From the NCBI GenBank assembly GCA_038244055.1, contig JBBRTW010000154.1, positions 1 through 14,469 of the forward strand: 14,469 bases of DNA. The letters run 5' to 3'. Shown one piece after another: positions 6,622 to 13,693 of the stretch. Within the stretch, counting starts at the first letter, position 1. Every line of letters begins with the position of its first letter. This stretch comes from DASPKW01 sp038244055 (GTDB lineage: Bacteria; Planctomycetota; Phycisphaerae; Tepidisphaerales; Tepidisphaeraceae). Both the position numbers and the translations under genes were made by a program. The notes beneath the pieces are model-generated. The model was not told the DNA's origin, did not search any database, and saw only the letters and a program-made list of their open reading frames with translations.

Positions 6622-9600
6622 CTACCGCGGCGCGCGGATAAACACATTGCTCGAATCCTCGATCGCGCCGGTCTCGGTGTTGTAGCGGATGTAATCCGCC
6701 TGCTTCTGCCCGCCCGGGCTCGAGGCGATCGTGAACACCACCGGATTGCGGCCATCGCCGCGGGCGGCCATCGTGTGATTCTTCGGGTTGTACTCCATCT
6801 CGTTGGCCAGGATGTCCGCGCCGGGGCCGGTGAAATGAAGATTTCCGGTCGCCGTGACGCGCTTCATCTGCATCTTCTGCTCGTTCGAAGGCTTGGTGGC
6901 GGGTTTGGAGGCGGGATCAGCGCCCGGCGCGGCCGGCGTTTTCGGCTGCGCGGCAGTCGCCTCTTCCATCTCCGCGTTGACCTGATTGGCGGTCATGCGG
7001 AACTGCTTCTTCTCATCCTTCTCATCCTGATGCACGATGATCACCTGATTGCGGTCATCCCCCAGCATCGTCGCCAGGCGGGTGGTCTCATCGTAGATGA
7101 AGGATTTGGACCATTGGAAGGCCGAGGTGCCGCGGTTGTTCTCCGCATTGGGCTCTCCTCCCGCCGCAGCGCCGTCGCCTCCCGCGGGTTTCGCCGCCGG
7201 CTGGGTGCTCGGCCGATGATCCTCCACGATCATCCTCCCCTCCACCGGGATGATCATCTGATGCGCGGCCATGTCGTACTGGATGTTGCTGGCCATCAGG
7301 TGGGTCCGCCGCAGCAGGGTCTGATCATCCGCCAGGGTCACCGAGGACACCTCCGCGTCATCGAGGAAGGTGATGTGCTTAACGGTCTTGTTGCCCATCG
7401 CGCCCATCTGCGGGCCCTTGGAAGGCTTGGTCGAAGGCTGGGTCGCTGAATTGGCCAGCGCCAGTTGAGTCGCCGCCGGCGCGGATCCAGTCGCCACCGC
7501 CGCACCGCCCGCCGCGGTTTGAGTCGCCTGCGTTGACGCCTGTGTCGTCGGCTTCGTCGTCGGCGCTGCATCCGCCAGGATCATCTTCACGCGCTGACCC
7601 TTGGCGGTGTTCACCGCGCCATCGGCATCTTTTGTGATCGTTACGACCTGCCCGGTGACATCAACGGTGTTGGCTTTTCCATCGGCGAACAGGGACTGGG
7701 TCCAGCTCACATCGATCGGCCGCTCGGGCGCGGGCTGCGTGGTCGGATGAGTCGTCGGATTGGCCGGAGCGGCTGCTCCAGCCGGATGCGGCAACTCCGC
7801 CCCTCCCGCCCCACCCGCCACGTCCGTTGGCCGGGGTCCCTGCGGACCACCCGCCGTCGGCGCTGTCGTTGGTGCTGTCGTCGGCCCGGCCGCGCCGCCA
7901 AACGGCGAAGCGCCCGCCTGTTGATACCCCTTCATCGTGCCCGGCCCGTACACCTGAAGTTTCTGCTCATCGGGGAACATCACGATCGTCGGCCCGGTGA
8001 GCGTATTTTTCTTGTCGATCACGGTTGCGTAGGGCTGGCCCAGCAGCTTGAGGATGTTCTTGCCATCCTTGTTGTCCACCAGCAACTGATCGGCCATCGC
8101 CTGCGTGCCATCCTTGCCGATGACGCGCACGTTGCTCGAAGCCAGCAGCGATTCGAGCTGGGCGGAGGCCGTATCGCCGCCCATTGCGCCGCCGCCGCCC
8201 GCGCCGCCTGCCAGCGCCGGCCCTGTTGTCGGATTGCCCGCCAAATTCCCGGCCGGGTTCGTGGTCGAGCGCGTCGTCGCACGCGCGATCGACGGCCGCG
8301 TCGCCGGCCGCATCGTCACCGCCAGGTGACCCGCCCGCAGATCCTGCTCCGTATCCACCGCATGCACATCGCCCACCGCCGTCACCGTGTGCGGGTAAGA
8401 CCTGCCATCGGGCGTCAGCGCCGTTTGCAGCGTGAGCTGATTGCAGTCGATCGTCTGGGTCTTGTTGCTCGAATCCGTCAGCTCGCAATGCACCGTGCCG
8501 GTGGCGATCATCTGTTTCAGATCCGAGCGCATCGCCGGCGCGGCGGCCGGGCGGGTTGAGGGGCCCGTCGCCGCCGGATGCCCGGCCGCGGCGATGGCCT
8601 TGGGATCGGCGGGCGGATTGATCGCCGCCACCGATACGGCCTCAGGCGTTTTTGCCGCCAGCGTCTGATCCAGCTTGGCGATCTCCAGCTTCGTTGCCTC
8701 CACCAGCTTGGCCAGCGACTCCGATGCCATCATCTGTTGCGCCAGCTTGTTCAGTTCCTCCTGCAGCGAGGCCCGGAATGTCCTTCGATTCGGCAGTTCC
8801 TCCGACAGCGCCTTCCCCTCGGCCGCCGTGCCCGGCTGATTGCTGGCCGCGATCGCCAGCATGCGCCGCTCGATCTCGCGAATCCGCGTATCGGTTGCAT
8901 CCATTTGCTTGATCAGCGCCGTCTGCTGGGTGTTTAGATCCTGCCCGCGCGTGATCGCCTCCAGTTCAGTCTGGGCGCGATTCAGCTCCGTCTTCAGCGC
9001 CTCGCGCCGGCCGGACAGAATCGCGATGCGCGGATCTCCCGCGATCGGCGCGGCCGCTTCCGATTTCGGCGCAGGCTCCGCGGCCCGTGCCACTGGCGCA
9101 TGACCTGCGCCGGCCTGGCCCCCACCCGCCTGAGCCGCAACCGCCGGGCCCACCGGCCGGGTCGTCGGCGCTTTCTTCGACGTATCGAACGACAGCTCCA
9201 GTTCCTGCGAGCGCAGCTTGAGCTGGCCCGGCCGATCCACATACACATCCCCATTGAGCTTGGCGCGTTCGATATTCAGCGCGCCCATCGCCTCGCCCGA
9301 TCCGCGCTGCCGGGCCGGCCGGCTCGTCGCCGCCGCCACGGCCGGCCCTGTCGCCGGCTGCGTCGTCAGAATCGCTCCCGCCAGCGCCGGCTGGTTGCGC
9401 CCCGGCGCGGTCGGCTGCGTCGCCGGCCCGGAAGTCGGCTCGTTGGGCGCGAAGTAGAGCGTACACGTCTTGACCCACTTGCAAGTCAGCGGCGCTGCCG
9501 GCTTGCCGTTCTCATCCTCCTGCGGAAACAGCGCGTTGGAATTCCCATACAGCACCGCCATATGCTCGGCCTGCGAGAAATCCATCGATGTCGTCCGCAC

Positions 9601-11340
9601 GATCGACCCGCGCACATCCCTCAGCACCACCGGCTTGTCCGGCCCGATGGGCATCAGGTTCATCGCCTGGTCCTTGGTGCGATACGTCAGGATCCCGCAC
9701 TCGATGATCGATCCCTGCTGGTTCGCCACCACCGGCGCGCCTTCAAGCCGAATCACCGCATCCCCCGAGCGAATCGGGCTCTCCGGCTCGGCCGACAATG
9801 GCTTGATCGTCAAAGGCCCGGTCCAGGTGATCACCACCGGCACTTCATCCGAAGGCTGCGTGGCCGCCACCGCCGGACTCGCCGGGAGCGTGGCCGGCAT
9901 GGTCCCGCTGAACGCCCGCTTGGGCGACCGCCGGGAACCGGTTTGAGTCGCGGCTACCACGGCCTTCGCGCCGGCCGCGGGCCTGGTCGTCGGCTGCGTC
10001 GCCGGCACGGCCGCCGCCGGACTTGTCGCATTGCCGCCCGCCACCGCTGGATTCTCCACCACCGGCCGCGCCCCTCCCGTTGCCCCCACCGCCGCCCCCG
10101 CCGTCGTCCCGGCCACCTTGGCGGGCCGTGTCGTCGGCCGGGTGCTCGGCTTGGTCGTCGCCGAATCCGAATGCTCCTGATCCTGCATCAGAAACTGAAT
10201 CGTCATCAGATCCGAATCGACATTCAGCTCCGAACCCTGGTTGATATGCACATTGTCGTGGAAGGTCGCCAGGTAGAGGGGCGGATCCGTATTCGGCCGA
10301 ATCTTCGGCTTAGGCACGGCCGTGCTCTTACCACGCCGCCCCGATGGACCGGTGGTCGGCTCCGAGGTCGGCGCTGGGCTCGTCGCTGACTTGATCGCCT
10401 CTCCCGCCCCGCCCCTGCCCCTGGCGACCAGAAACTCCGGCAGCGGCCCTTCAAAAAATGGCGTCAGTCGCGGAATCTTCGTCAGCCAGGAATTTCCATC
10501 CAGCGGCGAAAAAATCCCCGCCCCCTCATCCAGCCCCGCCACGGTCGGCTCGGGCTGATCGCTCTTCATCACCTGGCTGGGATGCTTGATCGTCAGCGTT
10601 TTTCCATGGGCCACTTCCAGATACTGCAGCCGCCGGTCCCGCTCGTTCCAAAGGATCGTCAGCCCCTGCCCGTCGAAATCGTACTCATCCCCGCGCAGCA
10701 CCACCGGCACCTGATCGGCTTCCACGCGCTTGCCCGTGTTGCGATTCTTGAAGGCCTCCGAAGTGATCTTGAACGATTCGTTGTTGAATGCCGCGTTCTC
10801 CAGCGTGATCGTCAGCGCCGAGTGCGGCTTGCGCGGATCGCCATCCGGCAGCGCCAGCAGCGCATCGTCCAACTGCACGGCCGGCTGCGTGATCCCGTGG
10901 AACAGCTTGATCACCACGTTATGAAGACGCCCGCGGCTGGGCGTATCCCGCGACCCCGACAGCGCCCTGGCCCCGGTCTTGTTCCCATCATCCATCACGA
11001 TCTCGCCCGAATCCCCCTCGATGGAAATCGCCCGGCGATCGCTCATGAAAAACTGCGCCCGCGGATTCTTCACCTCAACCCAGCCATCGTTGCGCGGCTT
11101 GTAATCGTCCGCCTTGAAACGCGACACCAGCGCCGCCGTCTCCGTATCGTACCGGTTCACATACGCCCCGCTCCCCGGCCCATACGGCTTGTCCGTATCC
11201 TTCGGCCGCTGCACGAGCGGCTTGGAAGGCCCATCGCTGCTGCGCACCTTGTTCCGCCGATCCGGCTGCATCCACCAATACCCCAGATACGCCAGCGCCA
11301 GGATGAACGTCGTGAAGAAAACTAGAACAATGGTTCGCAA
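6622..11340 (-). CDS. Giant membrane-anchored LptC/OstA-like protein (lipopolysaccharide transport)
   Basis: The 1572-residue protein starts at a TTG (11340), preceded by AGGAA about 8-12 bases upstream; the next Met (24) would lose the membrane anchor, and an in-frame stop lies just upstream. Residues 3-23 form a single transmembrane helix, as in LptC. Residues about 80-250 resemble LptC (RAISIEGDSGEIVMDDG, then FKITSEAFK and RVEADQVPVVLRGDEYDFDGQGLTI). After that come about eight beta-rich OstA/LptA-like units: 355-390 (FHDNVHINQGSELNVDSD), 505-630, 690-722, 944-1010, 1065-1135, 1208-1258, 1316-1376 and 1406-1572, which ends with VTATGNLHFTGPGADILANE. A coiled coil occupies about 772-896. 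Units are joined by Thr/Pro/Arg/Ala-rich linkers such as TTKPSTRPTTRPA (395-407). LptC and LptA build the periplasmic bridge for LPS; normal sizes are about 190 residues each. The neighbour kdsD upstream on the same strand supports the role. Confidence 0.8.
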   Translation of the reverse strand: MRTIVLVFFTTFILALAYLGYWWMQPDRRNKVRSSDGPSKPLVQRPKDTDKPYGPGSGAYVNRYDTETAALVSRFKADDYKPRNDGWVEVKNPRAQFFMSDRRAISIEGDSGEIVMDDGNKTGARALSGSRDTPSRGRLHNVVIKLFHGITQPAVQLDDALLALPDGDPRKPHSALTITLENAAFNNESFKITSEAFKNRNTGKRVEADQVPVVLRGDEYDFDGQGLTILWNERDRRLQYLEVAHGKTLTIKHPSQVMKSDQPEPTVAGLDEGAGIFSPLDGNSWLTKIPRLTPFFEGPLPEFLVARGRGGAGEAIKSATSPAPTSEPTTGPSGRRGKSTAVPKPKIRPNTDPPLYLATFHDNVHINQGSELNVDSDLMTIQFLMQDQEHSDSATTKPSTRPTTRPAKVAGTTAGAAVGATGGARPVVENPAVAGGNATSPAAAVPATQPTTRPAAGAKAVVAATQTGSRRSPKRAFSGTMPATLPASPAVAATQPSDEVPVVITWTGPLTIKPLSAEPESPIRSGDAVIRLEGAPVVANQQGSIIECGILTYRTKDQAMNLMPIGPDKPVVLRDVRGSIVRTTSMDFSQAEHMAVLYGNSNALFPQEDENGKPAAPLTCKWVKTCTLYFAPNEPTSGPATQPTAPGRNQPALAGAILTTQPATGPAVAAATSRPARQRGSGEAMGALNIERAKLNGDVYVDRPGQLKLRSQELELSFDTSKKAPTTRPVGPAVAAQAGGGQAGAGHAPVARAAEPAPKSEAAAPIAGDPRIAILSGRREALKTELNRAQTELEAITRGQDLNTQQTALIKQMDATDTRIREIERRMLAIAASNQPGTAAEGKALSEELPNRRTFRASLQEELNKLAQQMMASESLAKLVEATKLEIAKLDQTLAAKTPEAVSVAAINPPADPKAIAAAGHPAATGPSTRPAAAPAMRSDLKQMIATGTVHCELTDSSNKTQTIDCNQLTLQTALTPDGRSYPHTVTAVGDVHAVDTEQDLRAGHLAVTMRPATRPSIARATTRSTTNPAGNLAGNPTTGPALAGGAGGGGAMGGDTASAQLESLLASSNVRVIGKDGTQAMADQLLVDNKDGKNILKLLGQPYATVIDKKNTLTGPTIVMFPDEQKLQVYGPGTMKGYQQAGASPFGGAAGPTTAPTTAPTAGGPQGPRPTDVAGGAGGAELPHPAGAAAPANPTTHPTTQPAPERPIDVSWTQSLFADGKANTVDVTGQVVTITKDADGAVNTAKGQRVKMILADAAPTTKPTTQASTQATQTAAGGAAVATGSAPAATQLALANSATQPSTKPSKGPQMGAMGNKTVKHITFLDDAEVSSVTLADDQTLLRRTHLMASNIQYDMAAHQMIIPVEGRMIVEDHRPSTQPAAKPAGGDGAAAGGEPNAENNRGTSAFQWSKSFIYDETTRLATMLGDDRNQVIIVHQDEKDEKKQFRMTANQVNAEMEEATAAQPKTPAAPGADPASKPATKPSNEQKMQMKRVTATGNLHFTGPGADILANEMEYNPKNHTMAARGDGRNPVVFTIASSPGGQKQADYIRYNTETGAIEDSSNVFIRAPR
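8653..9027 (-). other. Coiled-coil insert within the OstA-like protein
   Basis: Residues about 772-896 of the giant protein (ILSGRREALKTELNRAQTEL, later TRIREIERRMLAI and SLQEELNKLAQQMMASESL) show heptad-spaced hydrophobics with dense Glu, Arg and Gln, broken by a Pro/Gly-containing stretch near 832-848. It reads as a two-segment coiled coil between beta-rich units. This is not part of canonical LptA or LptC and may mediate self-association or span distance in the periplasm. Confidence 0.6.
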
Positions 11341-11360
11341 GGGTAGGTTCCTATAGAGCG

Positions 11361-11402
11361 TCAGTGGTCAGTTGCCCGTGGTCAGTAGTCCGACCTCAGA
11401 CC
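11361..11402 (-). repeat. Six tandem heptanucleotides, NNACTGA type
   Basis: On the plus strand the six consecutive 7-mers are TCAGTGG, TCAGTTG, CCCGTGG, TCAGTAG, TCCGACC and TCAGACC. On the minus (transcript) strand they are variants of NNACTGA, with the first two bases most variable. Two bases separate them from the second array at 11405. They lie in the leader of the OstA-like gene, ending about 20 bases before its start. Confidence 0.75.
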
Positions 11403-11404
11403 GC

Positions 11405-11502
11405 ACAACCAACAACTAACAACCAACAACTAACAACGGACAACGAACAACGAACAACGGACAACGAACAATTGACCATGGACAATTGACAATAAACAAT
11501 CA
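11405..11502 (-). repeat. Fourteen tandem heptanucleotides, YNRTTGT type, starting at the kdsD stop
   Basis: The 98 bases divide exactly into 14 seven-base units. On the plus strand the first nine are ACAAC followed by CA, TA, CA, TA, GG, GA, GA, GG and GA; the last five are ACAATTG, ACCATGG, ACAATTG, ACAATAA and ACAATCA. On the minus strand the units read YNRTTGT, with TTGT kept in 13 of 14 and the first base always a pyrimidine. The last unit (11496-11502) contains the TGA stop of kdsD (11500-11502). The array therefore fills the kdsD/OstA-like intergenic region. Comparable heptamer arrays (STRR) are known from heterocystous cyanobacteria. Confidence 0.9.
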
Positions 11503-12501
11503 ACCTTCTTCCGTAATATCCATCATCTTCAACGGCACCAGGTCCTGCACATCGATCAGCCCGATCGGCTGATCCTCGCCATCCACCACCGGCAATTCAT
11601 CGATCCGGTAATGCTTCATCAGCGCCATCGCCTCCGAAGCCAGCGCATCGCCGCGCACGCGCTTGGGATTTTTCGTCATGACTTCGCGCACCGGCCGGGC
11701 CAGGGCGGCGCCTTCTTCATTGGTAATCAGCCGCCGCAGATCGCCATCCGAAAAAATCCCCGCGATCTTTCCGGTCCCCTCATCGAGCAGGATCACCGCC
11801 CCGCTGCGGCGTTTGATCTTCGAAACCTCCCGCAGCACTTGTCCGACCGTCAATCGCTCCGAGGCCACCGGCAGGTTCTCGCCCCGCTTGAAGGTCATCG
11901 CTTCCGATACCTTGATCAGCTTCCGCCCGATCTGGCCGGCCGGGTGATACATTGCGAAATCCTCGGCCGTGAACTTCCGCAGCTTCATCACCGACAAAAA
12001 CAGCGCATCCCCCAGCGCCAGCATCGCCGTCGTCGAGGCGGATGGCGCTAATCCCAGCGGGCACGCCTCCCTGAGCCTCCCATACGCCAGCACGATATCC
12101 GAGAACCGCGCCAGCGAGCTGCTTCGCGTCCCCGTGATGGCGATCACCGGATGCTCCAGCCGCTTGACGATATTCAACATCCGCAGCAATTCATCCGTCT
12201 CCCCCGAATCCGACAATATCAAGACCACATCCCCCCGCCGCAGCGACCCCACATCCCCATGCACCGCCTCGGCCGGGTTCAGGTAATGCGATGGGGTGCC
12301 CGTCGATGAGAACGAAGCCGACAACTTCCGCGCGATGATCCCGGCCTTGCCCACCCCCGAAGTCAGCAGCGCCCCCGGGCAATCCAGAATCAACCGCGCT
12401 GCCTTCTCAAAATGCTCATCCACCGCCCCCGCCACCCCCGCCACGGCGGAAGCCTCGGTGCTGATCACCTGCAGGGCGAATTGTCGAAGCGCATCATCCA
12501 T
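11500..12501 (-). CDS. kdsD: Arabinose-5-phosphate isomerase (KdsD/KpsF/GutQ family)
   Basis: This cytoplasmic enzyme interconverts D-ribulose-5-phosphate and D-arabinose-5-phosphate, the first step of Kdo synthesis for lipopolysaccharide. The 333-residue product has the family's full layout. The SIS domain (about 37-175) carries SGVGKAGIIARK (48-59), STGTPSHYLNPAEAVHGDVG (66-85), the phosphosugar loop SDSGETDE (97-104), EACPLGLAPSASTTA (145-159) and YHPAGQIGRK (185-194). Two CBS domains follow, about 200-260 (VSEAMTF, GIFSDGDLRRL) and 272-330 (VREVMTKNP, YRIDELPVVD). Lys52, Glu145 and His186 match residues conserved in E. coli KdsD. The start ATG at 12501 has no Shine-Dalgarno. The downstream gene on the same strand is the LptC/OstA-like protein 159 bases on, recalling the proteobacterial kdsD-kdsC-lptC-lptA order; kdsC is not in the window. 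Confidence 0.95.
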   Translation of the reverse strand: MDDALRQFALQVISTEASAVAGVAGAVDEHFEKAARLILDCPGALLTSGVGKAGIIARKLSASFSSTGTPSHYLNPAEAVHGDVGSLRRGDVVLILSDSGETDELLRMLNIVKRLEHPVIAITGTRSSSLARFSDIVLAYGRLREACPLGLAPSASTTAMLALGDALFLSVMKLRKFTAEDFAMYHPAGQIGRKLIKVSEAMTFKRGENLPVASERLTVGQVLREVSKIKRRSGAVILLDEGTGKIAGIFSDGDLRRLITNEEGAALARPVREVMTKNPKRVRGDALASEAMALMKHYRIDELPVVDGEDQPIGLIDVQDLVPLKMMDITEEG

Positions 12502-12504
12502 TGG

Positions 12505-12532
12505 ATTATTTATCGGACGCTCATTCAGTCAA
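12505..12532 (-). promoter_or_regulatory. Candidate kdsD promoter
   Basis: On the minus strand TTGACT (12532-12527), 16 bases and AATAAT (12510-12505) match five of six consensus bases in each hexamer. The -10 ends only three bases before the kdsD ATG, so the message would be leaderless or start just inside the gene. If the ATG is right, no ribosome site is available. Confidence 0.45.
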
Positions 12533-12552
12533 AATGCAGGTTTTATGCCCTG

Positions 12553-12576
12553 GTGACATGGCCGTCCCGGCCGTGC
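12553..12576 (+). repeat. REP-like palindromic element, type A
   Basis: This 24-base element has the stem GGCCG-TCC-CGGCC (12560-12572). Its sequence matches the reverse complement of 12638-12661 at 21 of 24 positions. Two of the three differences sit on opposite arms and exchange C/G for G/C, so the stem is kept. It shares the CGTCCCG core with the pair at 2933-2970. Confidence 0.65.
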
Positions 12577-12637
12577 TGAACAAGTGACCCCGCGGCCATT
12601 TCATCATTCAGACGCATTTCCAATGCAGACACACTCC

Positions 12638-12661
12638 GCATGGGCGGGACGCCCATGTCAC
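12638..12661 (-). repeat. REP-like palindromic element, type B
   Basis: On the minus strand it reads GTGACATGGGCGTCCCGC and on to CCATGC, with a 7-base stem ATGGGCG/CGCCCAT (12640-12646 with 12650-12656) around a GGA loop. It faces the type A copy at 12553-12576 across 61 bases, the same relative order as the two halves at 2933-2970. Confidence 0.65.
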
Positions 12662-12745
12662 TGGCGGGCCCCTCGGACGCCGCTAATTATCGGCCCACCC
12701 CAACTGGAATCAAGGGCATCCGCTGGATATGAATCCCCCGCCCAC

Positions 12746-12773
12746 TACAATACCTTGTACCCCCGACCAAGGA
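12746..12773 (+). promoter_or_regulatory. scpA -10 element and ribosome binding site
   Basis: TACAAT at 12746-12751 is a good -10 in the CTACAAT context shared with two other genes here; no clear -35 is seen. AAGGA at 12769-12773 lies seven bases before the GTG at 12781 and decides that start over the out-of-frame ATG at 12773. Confidence 0.55.
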
Positions 12774-12780
12774 TGACCTC

Positions 12781-13692
12781 GTGGATTATCGCGTAGAGCT
12801 GGATGTCTATAACGGCCCGATGGACCTGCTCTTATATCTCATCAAGCGCGATGAGCTGGACATCTACGACATCCCTATTGCCACCATCACCGACACCTAC
12901 ATGGGGTATGTCCGGATGCTCCGGCAGATGACCCAGGAAGATGGCCTCGATATTAATATCGCCGGCGATTTTCTCGTTCTTGCGGCCACGTTGATGGAAA
13001 TCAAGTCCGCCACCCTCCTCCCCCGCGTTGAGAAAGCCACTCGCGATGGCTCCCCCAGCGCCGCCGACGAACTGGCCGACCCCCGCTACGAACTGATCCA
13101 GAAACTCCTCGAATACAAGAAATTCAAAGACGCCGCCTCGGTCCTGGACCATCGCCAGGTCGAATTCGCCTCCAGATTCCCGCGCTACCCCGCCCTCCGC
13201 AAAGAAGAAGGCGGCGATGAGCCCCCTCCCGTCGATCTCGAGGAAGTTCAGATCTGGGACCTCCTGACCGTCTTCAATCGTCTGATGAAGGAAGTCGGCT
13301 CCCTCAAGCGCGGCCGATTCCACGAAGTCAACTACGATGACACCCCCATCGAGCTGCACGCCGCCGACATCGAAGACCGAGTCGTCCGCGAAGGCCGCGT
13401 AACGCTTCGCCAGCTCATCGAAGGCCGAACCACAAGAAGCGAGATGATCGGCATCTTCCTCGCCCTGTTGGAACTCATCCGCGAAAAAAAGGTGCTGGTC
13501 GTCCAGGATGAAGCGACCTCCGAAGTCGAAATCATCAACGCCCCCGCCGAACACCGCGCCACCTACGCCCATGCCTCGATGAATCTCTCCGAAGAAGCCG
13601 CCATCTCCCGCGACTCGGCCGAAGCGGCTGAATCTCCCGAGTCCGATGTAGTCTCAACTGGATTGCCTGGAGGCGCGGAAGAGTTGGGGTAA
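12781..13692 (+). CDS. scpA: Segregation and condensation protein A
   Basis: ScpA is the kleisin of the Smc-ScpAB complex that condenses and helps segregate the chromosome. The product has 303 residues from a GTG start with AAGGA in front. The N-terminal kleisin region shows the signature VYNGPMDLLLYLIKRDELDIYDIPIA-type pattern (9-34) and the helix GLDINIAGDFLVLAATLMEIKS (55-76), which binds the Smc neck. A middle linker contains RYELIQKLLEYKKFKDAA, and the C-terminal winged helix (about 190-250) has VTLRQLIEGRTTRSEMIGIFLALLELIREKKV, which binds the Smc head. About 45 acidic, Ser/Ala-rich residues follow, longer than usual. In many genomes scpB comes next; here a WD40 gene starts one base after the stop, so scpB must lie elsewhere. 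Confidence 0.95.
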   Translation: MDYRVELDVYNGPMDLLLYLIKRDELDIYDIPIATITDTYMGYVRMLRQMTQEDGLDINIAGDFLVLAATLMEIKSATLLPRVEKATRDGSPSAADELADPRYELIQKLLEYKKFKDAASVLDHRQVEFASRFPRYPALRKEEGGDEPPPVDLEEVQIWDLLTVFNRLMKEVGSLKRGRFHEVNYDDTPIELHAADIEDRVVREGRVTLRQLIEGRTTRSEMIGIFLALLELIREKKVLVVQDEATSEVEIINAPAEHRATYAHASMNLSEEAAISRDSAEAAESPESDVVSTGLPGGAEELG

Positions 13693-13693
13693 G

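Larger units (their letters stand above)
12502..12780. other. Divergent intergenic region between kdsD and scpA
   Basis: No gene is visible in these 279 bases. It holds the kdsD promoter at its left end, the inverted pair of REP-like elements in the middle, and the scpA promoter and ribosome site at the right end. The 61 bases between the two elements show no coding signal. Confidence 0.6.

Noticed and set aside
9100..10389. Long plus-strand open frame of 429 codons, very rich in Arg and Pro
   Set aside because: It lies opposite the OstA-like gene and its Arg-rich content follows from the Thr/Pro/Ala codons of that gene's linkers. No domain or start signal is seen.
11405..11502. Possible CRISPR array
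   Set aside because: The units are seven bases with no spacers; this is a simple tandem repeat.
12832..13572. Minus-strand open frame of 246 codons
   Set aside because: It is antisense to scpA and Gly/Asp/Phe-rich, as expected from the complement of scpA codons.
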